Shown: positions 33,796 to 45,733 of the stretch, in pieces
Position numbering within the stretch: the stretch's first letter is position 1
How the letters are laid out: the number at the start of each line of letters is the position of its first letter
Assembly: GCF_015832195.1 (NCBI RefSeq)
Contig: NC_052032.1
Location: forward strand, 7,384,618 to 7,448,617
Length of the DNA: 64,000 bases
Direction of reading: 5' to 3'
DNA from: Motacilla alba alba
Lineage: Eukaryota; Chordata; Aves; Passeriformes; Motacillidae
Notes under the pieces: generated by a model
The model's database searches: none
Seen by the model: the letters and a program-made list of their open reading frames with translations, nothing else
What the model was told of the DNA's origin: nothing
Program-made: the position numbers and the translations under genes

Positions 33796-36700
33796 CACTG
33801 GCTCTGCTGGGCTAGGGAAGACCAGGAGAGGCTCCCCCTGCCCCCTGCCCAGGTGCCAGCACATGCAGGGCGTCCCTGGGGACGTGCTGTGACCCCACAC
33901 TGCTGCTCCCCTGGGGACAGGGATGCAGGCTGTGTCACCACCCCAGCACAGACTCAGCTCCCTGAACCTGCCCAGCACCAGGTGCTGCCCTGCTGCTGGA
34001 AGGACGTGCCTGGACACACACAGGGGAGGGAGTGATGCCACAGAGCTGCTGAGAAGTCCAAGAGAAAAGCGATGCCACAGCACAGGCACAGGGAAGAAGC
34101 ACATGGGGTTGATAGCTTGCACAAGATTATAGTATATCCAAAGGCCAGCTTGAAAATGGACCCAAACAGGTTGTAAGGTGCTGAGTTGATCTGAAGAGAT
34201 ACAGGTAGGAAAAGAAAACAGATTTGCAGAGTTATCTCAGTATAGGAATAAGGTGGAACGGATTTAAATGCCGGATCTTGGGGATAAACACAGCAACAGC
34301 AAACTTACACACACACAATATTAATAACACCAATAAATAACTGAGATTGCTGAAAACAAGAAACCCAGTTCAACAGGAACAGAGCCCCTTAAGAGGGGAT
34401 ATGAAAAGGATGTTCCAACAATGGTCCTGTATCTCCTCTGACCGCACAAACGTCAGGGAAAGCATAAATCAAAGCCCAGACACGTCGGGAGGCTGCAGGA
34501 AAGCTTGATCTGAAGTGAGGAGTGAAACCTTGGAGCCAGGCTCCAGCAGAGTGAAGAGCTGATGTGATTGAAAGCCAAGAGAGGAGCCAGAGGGCCAGAA
34601 CAGCCTCAGGGATGAGGGAGAGGAGCTGCAGGACGAGCAGCAGCAGCAGAGACGTCCGGCAGCTGGACCAGCAGCCAGCACGCCCTGGTGCTGACACTGC
34701 ACAGCCCCTGCCAAGTCACCTGGGCCAAATTCACCACGGGCTGGGCAGGGATGCTGTGAGGGGACATGAAAACATTCTGCTGTAACAGCCTGAGCACACA
34801 CTTACTGGTGCTGGCCACGTGAGAGTCGGGAAAAGGGGCTGGCAAGAGCTGGAAAGGGAAAGTTTCACTGCCCAGCCCCGAGCTGGCTATTGCAGAGATG
34901 AAACAAACAGTGACATGGCTGAAAAGTCAATTAAGGATTGGAAAAGTCTTTCAGTATTCCCAGGTATTGTTAGGCGCTCAGGCAAAGGATGTTTAAAAAA
35001 AAAAATTATTTTCCCTTTGGTAATTACCACTTTGAAACGTTTCCGCTCCGCATTGTTTGAGAGGGGGAAGTTACTCCAGGGCCTCTCTCCATGGCCAGCA
35101 GAACTCTTTTCGTTGTGGGGGTTTTGGCTTGGAGGAGCAGTGCTCTCCCAAACAATACCATGTGCCAGCAGCTGAGGGCCAGGTTTGTCCCCTCAGAAAT
35201 ATCAACAAGCCCATCAAGTGCCACCAAGTCACACCACGGCTGAGCCCGGCCACAGTGCTGCCGACCCTCCCAACTCTTTACTTTCGAGGCCATGATTTAT
35301 GTTGTTTTTCCTTCAAGCCTTGGCTCTGGGAGTCACATTGAGAGCCAAAAGAATTTCAGGTTTTATTAAAATAAAAGGTTATCCCATGAGCACTGAAACT
35401 ACTTGTGTTGCTTCCTATGGTTCTGTGTCTCAAGACTGCTTTTGGTGCCTAAAAATGCACGAACCGAGAACGAAAATGTTTTTGCGGTTAAGTGTTTGTA
35501 AGAAGCATCTCCCACGTGGATTTGCTGGTGTCTAATAATACATGAACTCATGCTACAGATGTTTTGGGCCATTTACAAGATTCTTTTTCTCCTCTCAGCC
35601 ATCTCATTTCATCATCTCTGCATAGACTTAATTATCTGCGAGCCCTCAGCCAGACCTGCACAGGTCGACGGGTTCAGAAGTCATCTGGGGACAGAGGGCA
35701 CAGCCAGAGGGACACCGTGACAGCAGCAGCCTGACTTTGGTAGGAAATTAGATTTTAAGCTCTTCTGGCTCCCCTAACTGCAGGGAAACCAGTGAGGAAA
35801 CATGACCTGAGCTCTTGCAGTGGGGTCAGGGGGCAGACAGCGGGACAAGCTGCCCCCCGAGGGGATCACCCAGCCTCTCACTGCACTGGGGCCCTGAGGA
35901 GCTTCCCCCCTCTTTGCCTCCCGTGGCACAGAGGGCACGGCCTGATCCATCCCCTCCTGAGCTGCCAGCACCATTGCAGGGTGACTCTTTAACCCCAGCA
36001 GTGAGGATCAGCCCTGAAACGCATGGAGGGTTCGTTTCCCAATGCCACTCGTGCCACGCGGGCACCGAGCAGCGTCAGGGTTTCCATGACACGTGGCCAC
36101 GTAACACGGTGGCACAGACGGTGCCACCCAGCCAGGGCATGCACTGAGTCATCTCTCACAACAGCCAAACCCCTGGGGAGCTTCCCTTTCGCCCTCCTTG
36201 CCCCGGCCCCAGCTGAGAGTCACCTTTGACAAAGCTCCTTCGCAGGGCGGGTGTGCCAGGGCACAGCTGGCACTCGGGAGCCCCTGGGAGTGGAATTGTG
36301 TCACAGGTCTCAGACGGGGTCCGGTGCCATTCTGAGGCCAGCTGGACTGTCGGCAGCAGCCAGGTCTTCGATTATAGATAAATAAATAGCTGGGGAGGGC
36401 TGGGAGGGCCAGTTCCCCCCAGGGGCTGTGGGTGCAGAGGCGTCGGGAAAAGGTGGAGCTGCTCCCACTTAACTTGTCTGTCTCCTCCCCTGTGCTTCCC
36501 GCATCCCTCTCCGCCAAACAGAAAGGGAAATCCGGGATTTTCAGCTGCTTTTGATTCCCTCTTGCTCTGCACACAGCTGGGTGGGGAGGGATTAGCCTCC
36601 ATTTCCTGCTTCCAGACAGCTCCAGGACTGCCCAGGCAGGATCCCCCTGGTCAGGGGCTCCCCGAGCCACGACCACAACACTGCCAGGCCCCCCAGGACT

Positions 36701-37066
36701 GGAGCAGCTCCTCTCCCCAGAGCCCCCAGAAGTGCCTCCCAGCTGCTGTGCTCGGCCAGCCCAGGCTCTGGCACCACAAACCACATTGCCCCTCCTTCCT
36801 CGCTGGGTTGCAGTTTCTAACTCACGCTCGGTTTCCAGTATGGGAAGGAGAAGTGCTGGGAGGGCCCTGTGATGAAAGAAAAACCCCTCACTCTCTGAGC
36901 AATGCACACGGGAGCCTAAAGGGAGAAGGATGAGCAGAAAGGGGTTATTAAGGGAGATTTTTGGGTGCTGCTTTCCTGGCAGGGAGGAGAGGAAGCCCCC
37001 TCGTGTCAGGTCAGCACTGTATTTCCCTGTCACCAACATCACAGCCAGACACTACCAAGATTGTCA
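33796..37066. other. Intronic sequence between minisatellites, left copy
   Basis: No exon recognised. Its open frames recur in the right copy only because the whole segment is duplicated. Confidence 0.55.
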
Positions 37067-37506
37067 CACCCAAACCAGCCCTGCCCTCCCAAACAGCTCC
37101 TCAATACACCCAAACCAGCCCTGTCCTCCCAAACAGCTCCTCAATACACCCAAACCAGCCCTGTCCTCCCAAACAGCTCCTCAATACACCCAAACCAGCC
37201 CTGCCCTCCCAAACAGCTCCTCAAGACACCCAAACCAGCCCTGTGCTCCCAAACAGCTCCTCAATACACCCAAACCAGCCCTGCCCTCCCAAACAGCTCC
37301 TCAATACACCCAAACCAGCCCTGTCCTCCCAAACAGCTCCTCAAGACACCCAAACTAGCCCTGTGCTCCCAAACAGCTCCTCAATACACCCAAACCAGCC
37401 CTGTCCTCCCAAACAGCTCCTCAAGACACCCAAACCAGCCCTGTCCTCCCAAACAGCTCCTCAATACACCCAAACTAGCCCTGTCCTCCCAAACAGCTCC
37501 TCTATG
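37067..37506. repeat. 40-bp minisatellite, left copy (11 units)
   Basis: Unit starts CACCCAAACCAGCCCTG and ends AACAGCTCCTCAATA. Because 40 is not a multiple of three, all three + frames read through as repeated peptides. These are not considered genes. Confidence 0.96.
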
Positions 37507-37737
37507 CCTCCAGGTGAAGGGCCCGATGCTCACAGCTGTTCCCTGGGAGCTCACACCATCTGAATTACAAAGGCAGCTGTCAGCGGGATTTGGATTGGGT
37601 GTTTCCCACTCCTGAGCTGTCAAGTGGAAGCCAAAACCCAATGTCCCGCTGCCAAAAGCTGCTGCAGCCCCAGCACATCCAGGGACAACCCCAGCACAAG
37701 CCCAGAGAAGCCAGGGGAGGAGTGAGGACACAGGGCT

Positions 37738-38737
37738 NNNNNNNNNNNNNNNNNNNNNNNNNNNNNNNNNNNNNNNNNNNNNNNNNNNNNNNNNNNNNNN
37801 NNNNNNNNNNNNNNNNNNNNNNNNNNNNNNNNNNNNNNNNNNNNNNNNNNNNNNNNNNNNNNNNNNNNNNNNNNNNNNNNNNNNNNNNNNNNNNNNNNNN
37901 NNNNNNNNNNNNNNNNNNNNNNNNNNNNNNNNNNNNNNNNNNNNNNNNNNNNNNNNNNNNNNNNNNNNNNNNNNNNNNNNNNNNNNNNNNNNNNNNNNNN
38001 NNNNNNNNNNNNNNNNNNNNNNNNNNNNNNNNNNNNNNNNNNNNNNNNNNNNNNNNNNNNNNNNNNNNNNNNNNNNNNNNNNNNNNNNNNNNNNNNNNNN
38101 NNNNNNNNNNNNNNNNNNNNNNNNNNNNNNNNNNNNNNNNNNNNNNNNNNNNNNNNNNNNNNNNNNNNNNNNNNNNNNNNNNNNNNNNNNNNNNNNNNNN
38201 NNNNNNNNNNNNNNNNNNNNNNNNNNNNNNNNNNNNNNNNNNNNNNNNNNNNNNNNNNNNNNNNNNNNNNNNNNNNNNNNNNNNNNNNNNNNNNNNNNNN
38301 NNNNNNNNNNNNNNNNNNNNNNNNNNNNNNNNNNNNNNNNNNNNNNNNNNNNNNNNNNNNNNNNNNNNNNNNNNNNNNNNNNNNNNNNNNNNNNNNNNNN
38401 NNNNNNNNNNNNNNNNNNNNNNNNNNNNNNNNNNNNNNNNNNNNNNNNNNNNNNNNNNNNNNNNNNNNNNNNNNNNNNNNNNNNNNNNNNNNNNNNNNNN
38501 NNNNNNNNNNNNNNNNNNNNNNNNNNNNNNNNNNNNNNNNNNNNNNNNNNNNNNNNNNNNNNNNNNNNNNNNNNNNNNNNNNNNNNNNNNNNNNNNNNNN
38601 NNNNNNNNNNNNNNNNNNNNNNNNNNNNNNNNNNNNNNNNNNNNNNNNNNNNNNNNNNNNNNNNNNNNNNNNNNNNNNNNNNNNNNNNNNNNNNNNNNNN
38701 NNNNNNNNNNNNNNNNNNNNNNNNNNNNNNNNNNNNN
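37738..38737. other. Assembly gap (exactly 1000 N)
   Basis: A round-number run of N, so a scaffolding gap of arbitrary size. Confidence 0.99.
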
Positions 38738-38938
38738 AGAGCAAGGCTCTGGCTCTGCTCACCTTTCCAAAACACATCCAAGGGCAGGCAGTACAATTTT
38801 CCACCCACGACAACCAGCCAGAATGACACGTTCAGCTGAGTCGTGTAAAAGGAGAACCCCAGAAACAAGAGGCTCTGGAAACTGATCTACTGAGAAATCC
38901 CAGTGGATAACAGGGAAACTTTGCTTGGCAGAGCAGCT

Positions 38939-38970
38939 CTTCCTCCTCCTCCTCCTCCTCCTCCTCCTCA
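38939..38970. repeat. (CTC)n microsatellite, right copy
   Basis: About ten TCC triplets, matching the tract at 33304-33335 in the left copy. Confidence 0.9.
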
Positions 38971-39102
38971 GCTCCTACCCCAGGCCAAGCTCCAGCCTGG
39001 TGGGCTGTGCTGCTGCAGGGACAGGTACACCCACCTCACCTGTGCCTACAGATGGGGAATTGGGACTGGCCCGTGCATCCAGCCAGGAGAGCAACAGGGC
39101 AG

Positions 39103-39584
39103 CTTTATTCCAGCTTTATTCCTGCTTTATTCCAGTTTTATTCCTGCTTTATTCCAGCTTTATTCCAGTTTTATTCCTGCTTCATTCCAGTTTTATTCCT
39201 GCTTCATTCCAGCTTTATTCCAGTTTTATTCTAGTTTCGTTCCTGCTTTATTCCAGCTTTATTCCAGTTTTATTCTAGTTTTGTTCCAGCTTTATTCCTG
39301 CTTTATTCCAGTTTTGTTCCAGCTTTACTCCAGTTTTATTCTAGTTTCGTTCCAGCTTTATTCCTGCTTTATTCCAGCTTTACTCCAGTTTTATTCTAGT
39401 TTCGTTCCAGTTTTAGTCCTGCTCTATTCCAGTTTTATTCCTGCTTTATTCCAGTTTTGTTCCAGCTTTACTCCAGTTTTATTCTAGTTTCGTTCCAGCT
39501 TTATTCCAGTTTTATTCTAGTTTCATTCCAGTTTTAGTCCTGCTCTATTCCAGTTTTATTCCTGCTTTATTCCAGTTTTATTCC
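39103..39584. repeat. 11-bp minisatellite, right copy (about 44 units)
   Basis: Same unit as 33468-33795 but 154 bp (14 units) longer. I count 27 AATAAA hexamers on the minus strand. Confidence 0.95.
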
Positions 39585-42500
39585 CACTGGCTCTGCTGGG
39601 CTAGGGAAGGCCAGGAGAGGCTGCCCCTGCCCCCTGCCCAGGTGCCAGCACATGCAGGGCATCCCTGGGGACGTGCTGTGACCCCACACTGCTGCTCCCC
39701 TGGGGACAGGGATGCAGGCTGTGTCACCACCCCAGCACAGACTCAGCTCCCTGAACCTGCCCAGCACCAGGTGCTGCCCTGCTGCTGGAAGGACGTGCCT
39801 GGACACACACAGGGAGGGAGTGATGCCACAGAGCTGCTGAGAAGTCCAAGAGAAAAGCGATGCCACAGCACAGGCACAGGGAAGAAGCACATGGGGTTGA
39901 TAGCTTGCACAAGATTATAGTATATCCAAAGGCCAGCTTGAAAATGGAGCCAAACAGGTTGTAAGGTGCTGAGTTGATCTGAAGAGATACAGGTAGGAAA
40001 AGAAAACAGATTTGCAGAGTTATCTCAGTATAGGAATAAGGTGGAACGGATTTAAATGCCGGATCTTGGGGATAAACACAGCAACAGCAAACTTACACAC
40101 ACACAATATTAATAACACCAATAAATAACTGAGATTGCTGAAAACAAGAAACCCAGTTCAACAGGAACAGAGCCCCTTAAGAGGGGATATGAAAAGGATG
40201 TTCCAACAATGGTCCTGTATCTCCTCTGACCGCACAAACGTCAGGGAAAGCATAAATCAAAGCCCAGACACGTCGGGAGGCTGCAGGAAAGCTTGATCTG
40301 AAGTGAGGAGTGAAACCTTGGAGCCAGGCTCCAGCAGAGTGAAGAGCTGATGTGATTGAAAGCCAAGAGAGGAGCCAGAGGGCCAGAACAGCCTCAGGGA
40401 TGAGGGAGAGGAGCTGCAGGAGGAGCAGCAGCAGCAGAGACGTCCGGCAGCTGGACCAGCAGCCAGCACGCCCTGGTGCTGACACTGCACGGCCCCTGCC
40501 AAGTCACCTGGGCCAAATTCACCACGGGCTGGGCAGGGATGCAGTGAGGGGACATGAAAACATTCTGCTGTAACAGCCTGAGCACACACTTACTGGTGCT
40601 GGCCACGTGAGAGTCGGGAAAAGGGGCTGGCAAGAGCTGGAAAGGGAAAGTTTCACTGCCCAGCCCCGAGCTGGCTATTGCAGAGATGAAACAAACAGTG
40701 ACATGGCTGAAAAGTCAATTAAGGATTGGAAAAGTCTTTCAGTATTCCCAGGTATTGTTAGGCGCTCAGGCAAAGGATGTTTAAAAAAAAAAATTATTTT
40801 CCCTTTGGTAATTACCACTTTGAAACGTTTCCGCTCCGCATTGTTTGAGAGGGGGAAGTTACTCCAGGGCCTCTCTCCATGGCCAGCAGAACTCTTTTCG
40901 TTGTGGGGGTTTTGGCTTGGAAGAGCAGTGCTCTCCCAAACAATACCATGTGCCAGCAGCTGAGGGCCAGGTTTGTCCCCTCAGAAATATCAACAAGCCC
41001 ATCAAGTGCCACCAAGTCACACCACGGCTGAGCCCGGCCACAGTGCTGCCGACCCTCCCAACTCTTTACTTTCGAGGCCATGATTTATGTTGTTTTTCCT
41101 TCAAGCCTTGGCTCTGGGAGTCACATTGAGAGCCAAAAGAATTTCAGGTTTTATTAAAATAAAAGGTTATCCCATGAGCACTGAAACTACTTGTGTTGCT
41201 TCCTATGGTTCTGTGTCTCAAGACTGCTTTTGGTGCCTAAAAATGCACGAACCGAGAATGAAAATGTTTTTGCGGTTAAGTGTTTGTAAGAAGCATCTCC
41301 CACGTGGATTTGCTGGTGTCTAATAATACATGAACTCATGCTACAGATGTTTTGGGCCATTTACAAGATTCTTTTCCTCCTCTCAGCCATCTCATTTCAT
41401 CATCTCTGCATAGACTTAATTATCTGCGAGCCCTCAGCCAGACCTGCACAGGTCGACGGGTTCAGAAGTCATCTGGGGACAGAGGGCACAGCCAGAGGGA
41501 CACCGTGACAGCAGCAGCCTGACTTTGGTAGGAAATTAGATTTTAAGCTCTTCTGGCTCCCCTAACTGCAGGGAAACCAGTGAGGAAACATGACCTGAGC
41601 TCTTGCAGTGGGGTCAGGGGGCAGACAGCGGGACAAGCTGCCCCCCGAGGGGATCACCCAGCCTCTCACTGCAGTGGGGCCCTGAGGAGCTTCCCCCCTC
41701 TTTGCCTCCCGTGGCACAGAGGGCACGGCCTGATCCATCCCCTCCTGAGCTGCCAGCACCATTGCAGGGTGACTCTTTAACCCCAGCAGTGAGGATCAGC
41801 CCTGAAACGCATCGAGGGTTCGTTTCCCAATGCCACTCGTGCCACGCGGGCACCGAGCAGCGTCAGGGTTTCCATGACACGTGGCCACGTAACACGGTGG
41901 CACAGACGGTGCCACCCAGCCAGGGCATGCACTGAGTCATCTCTCACAACAGCCAAACCCCTGGGGAGCTTCCCTTTCGCCCTCCTTGCCCCAGCCCCAG
42001 CTGAGAGTCACCTTTGACAAAGCTCCTTCGCAGGGCGGGTGTGCCAGGGCACAGCTGGCACTCGGGAGCCCCTGGGAGTGGAATTGTGTCACAGGTCTCA
42101 GACGGGGTCCGGTGCCATTCTGAGGCCAGCTGGACTGTCGGCAGCAGCCAGGTCTTCGATTATAGATAAATAAATAGCTGGGGAGGGCTGGGAGGGCCAG
42201 TTCCCCCCAGGGGCTGTGGGTGCAGAGGCGTTGGGAAAAGGTGGAGCTGCTCCCACTTAACTTGTCTGTCTCCTCCCCTGTGCTTCCCGCATCCCTCTCC
42301 GCCAAACAGAAAGGGAAATCCGGGATTTTCAGCTGCTTTTGATTCCCTCTTGCTCTGCACACAGCTGGGTGGGGAGGGATTAGCCTCCATTTCCTGCTTC
42401 CAGACAGCTCCAGGACTGCCCAGGCAGGATCCCCCTGGTCAGGGGCTCCCCGAGCCACGACCACAACACTGCCAGGCCCCCCAGGACTGGAGCAGCTCCT

Positions 42501-42854
42501 CTCCCCAGAGCCCCCAGAAGTGCCTCCCAGCTGCTGCGCTCGGCCAGCCCAGGCTCTGGCACCACAAACCACATTGCCCCTCCTTCTTCGCTGGGTTGCA
42601 GTTTCTAACTCGCGCTCGGTTTCCAGTATGGGAAGGAGAAGTGCTGGGAGGGCCCTGTGATGAAAGAAAAACCCCTCACTCTCTGAGCAATGCACACGGG
42701 AGCCTAAAGGGAGAAGGATGAGCAGAAAGGGGTTATTAAGGGAGATTTTTGGGTGCTGCTTTCCTGGCAGGGAGGAGAGGAAGCCCCCTCGTGTCAGGTC
42801 AGCACTGCATTTCCCTGTCACCAACATCACAGCCAGACACTACCAAGATTGTCA

Positions 42855-43134
42855 CACCCAAACCAGCCCTGCCCTCCCAAACAGCTCCTCAAGACACCCA
42901 AACCAGCCCTGCCCTCCCAAACAGCTCCTCAATACACCCAAACCAGCCCTGTGCTCCCAAACAGCTCCTCAAGACACCCAAACCAGCCCTGTGCTCCCAA
43001 ACAGCTCCTCAAGACACCCAAACCAGCCCTGTGCTCCCAAACAGCTCCTCAATACACCCAAACCAGCCCTGTGCTCCCAAACAGCTCCTCAATACACCCA
43101 AACCAGCCCTGTCCTCCCAAACAGCTCCTCTATG
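42855..43134. repeat. 40-bp minisatellite, right copy (7 units)
   Basis: Same unit as 37067-37506 with four fewer copies. Confidence 0.96.
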
Positions 43135-43365
43135 CCTCCAGGTGAAGGGCCTGATGCTCACAGCTGTTCCCTGGGAGCTCACACCATCTGAATTACAAAG
43201 GCAGCTGTCAGCGGGATTTGGATTGGGTGTTTCCCACTCCTGAGCTGTCAAGTGGAAGCCAAAACCCAATGTTCCGCTGCCAAAAGCTGCTGCAGCCCCA
43301 GCACATCCAGGGACAACCCCAGCACAAGCCCAGAGAAGCCAGGGGAGGAGTGAGGACACAGGGCT

Positions 43366-44930
43366 GAGGAGATGCCTGCACAGAGGTGACACAAGAAAAT
43401 CAACAAATCAGATTTTGGATGCAAACAGCCTTTGAGGTTCTTGTACTCAGGCCTTCAGCAGCATCTTTAAGGAGGTGATGCCCCAAAGCCTGAGCTCTGG
43501 ACCACAACACTGGGGTGCACCACGTGCTGCCCTCTCCAGACACCACGAGTGATGCCACGCACATGACTCCAGCAGCCCAGAGTTAAAAATACCAAATATC
43601 ACAAGTTCTGCCCCAAGTGACCCAGCAGCCCTGCCTGTCCTGTTACACCATTGTCATATGATGGGGCAGGCAGGAGGATCTGGGGAGAACCAACCCCACT
43701 GTGGAGCTGGTTCTCCCCAGAACCATCAGTGGGGCCAATCCTTCCAGCAGTGGTGGCACCACAAAGCTCTCCAGGTTCACAAAAGAGCCAACACCAAGCT
43801 GCACCTGGCTGTCCCCCCTTCCCTGGAGGGTTCTACCACCTCATGAGCGATTGCCCTGAAACCAAAGATGCTCTTTGCATCTCAACAGCATTTAACAGCC
43901 AGCAGTGGCCAAATCCAGCCGATACAGGCCAGGGCTTTTCTCAGCAGTATTTGGAGCTCCCATGGCTAAATCCAGCCCTGCCTGGAGGCAGCAGTGGTGC
44001 CTATCTGTGCTTGGCAGTGCCTAACAAAAGCAGGCTGCTCTCTCCTGTTGAGGACACCAGCAAGCAGCGAGGGCCAGGGGATGCTCCAGAGCTGTGTGAT
44101 GGCTTTGCAGCCGAGCCCAGAGCCGCGGGGCTCATCAGTGCTGCCCGAGGAGCAGCCCTGCAGGCTGTGTGTGACAGGAGGACGTTTCAGTGATGCCACG
44201 GGCCACCAGAGCACAGCTGGTGTCAGCAAGGAGCGGTGCCACCAGCTCTGTGGTGGCACAGGCAGGGTCCAGCTCAAGGCGTGTCAGGCACACTCAGGAT
44301 TGCCACTCTCAGATGTCTCTGCTGCTGCACAGCCCCAGGGGTTGTGAAACACGGGGTAATTACACGGGGTGGTCTCAGATGGAGTCCCTGGGTGGGAGAT
44401 GCCCGCGGTTACACCCGTGCTCTGCTGTTAAGGGTTGTGAGTGGGGCAAACACTCCATTTCCCCTGGCACACTCCAGATCAATGGCTGTGCTGATGGCAG
44501 CCTTGTCCCTGCAGGAGCTGGAATGGCAGGCTGTGCAGAGGAGGGGATGGAGCCAGGGCAGGCAGCACCCACACCTCCAACTCAGCACCTCCGCCCAGGG
44601 AGGGCAGGACGGCCAGGGGCAAACAGTGCCCGTGCTCTGGCAAAGACCCAACGCAGGCAGCAAACGGCCTGTGCCGTGCCAAACCAGTCAGCAACTGGAT
44701 TTGCCTTATTTGAGCACACTTGGGCAGCGCTGGCAGCGCTCACGGCACACTCCTGCAGCAGCTGCTTCTGCCGGCGCTGCCCCGAGCCCGCTGCTCAGGG
44801 ACAGACAACAGCAAATTGCACTGACGGGCCCTAACTGAGCCAAACTGTCAGGAGGCAGCTGCTCTGTGGCTGATCTGCCGTGAGTCAGGGTGCCCAGCCC
44901 CGGGGGCAGGGATGGAGCCAGCACCGGGAC
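43366..44930. other. Intronic sequence without recognised feature
   Basis: GC-rich intron. No exon or known element identified. Confidence 0.55.
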
Positions 44931-45733
44931 CTGGCTGTGCAGGATCTGGCTGTGCAGGGATCTGGCTGTGCAGGGATCTGGATTTGCAGGGATCTGGCCG
45001 TGCAGGGATCTGGGCTGTGCAGGGATCTGGCTGTGCAGGGATCTGGGTTTGCAGGGACCTGGCTGTGCAGGGATCTGGCTGTGCAGGGATCTGGGCTGTG
45101 CAGGGATCTGGCTGCGCAGGGATCTGGGTTTGCAGGGACCTGGCTGTGCAGGGATCTGGCTGTGCAGGGATCTGGGCTGTGCAGGGATCTGGCTGTGCAG
45201 GGATCTGGGCTGTGCAGGGATCTGGCTGTGCAGGGATCTGGGCTGTGCAGGGATCTGGGTTTGCAGGGATCTGGCTGTGCAGGGATCTGGCTGTGCAGGG
45301 ATCTGGGTTTGCAGGGATCTGGCTGTGCAGGGATCTGGCTGTGCAGGGATCTGGGTTTGCAGGGATCTGGCTGTGCAGGGATCTGGGCTGTGCAGGGATC
45401 TGGGCTGTGCAGGGATCTGGGTTTGCAGGGACCTGGCTGTGCAGGGATCTGGCTGTGCAGGGACCTGGCTGTGCAGGGACCTGGCTGTGCAGGGATCTGG
45501 CTGTGCAGGGATTTGGGCTGTGCAGGGATCTGGCTGTGCAGGGACCTGGCTGTGCAGGGACCTGGATTTGCAGGGATCTGGCTGTGCAGGGATCTGGCTG
45601 TGCAGGGATCTGGATTTGCAGGGATCTGGCTGTGCAGGGATCTGGCTGTGCAGGGACCTGGATTTGCAGGGATCTGGCTGTGCAGGGATCTGGCTGTGCA
45701 GGGATCTGGGTTTGCAGGGATCTGGCTGTGCAG
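44931..45733. repeat. 16/17-bp minisatellite, about 49 units
   Basis: Unit CTGTGCAGGGATCTGG, with variants GTTTGCAGGG, ATTTGCAGGG and GCTGTGCAGGG, over 0.8 kb. It creates open frames of 290-390 codons in several frames on both strands. They are pure repeat translations and not genes. Confidence 0.97.

Larger units (their letters stand above)
33103..37737. repeat. Left copy of gap-flanking 4.6-kb duplication
   Basis: Nearly identical to 38738-43365. It ends exactly at the first N of the gap. I counted about 21 substitutions over the non-VNTR part, one single-base indel, and two tandem-array length differences. Confidence 0.97.
38738..43365. repeat. Right copy of gap-flanking 4.6-kb duplication
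   Basis: Begins exactly after the last N and matches 33103-37737 throughout. Beyond 43365 the sequence continues where the left copy was cut off by the gap. Confidence 0.97.

Noticed and set aside
36149..37042. 297-codon minus-strand frame (and its twin at 41937-42830)
   Set aside because: Its presence twice comes from the false duplication. No domain seen and no splice sites that fit RALGDS.
37067..37506. CRISPR array
   Set aside because: The units are contiguous tandem copies without unique spacers, in a vertebrate intron.
36961..37615. Three overlapping open frames with PKQLLNTPKPAL-type repeats (also 42718-43243)
   Set aside because: A 40-bp unit cycles through all three frames, so openness reflects the repeat and not coding.
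37381..38885. Long open frames crossing the N run
   Set aside because: Most of their length is undetermined sequence. The ends belong to duplicated intron.
33103..43365. A recent gene or regulatory segmental duplication
   Set aside because: Both boundaries coincide with the gap edges and the divergence is allele-like, so an assembly artefact is the simpler reading.
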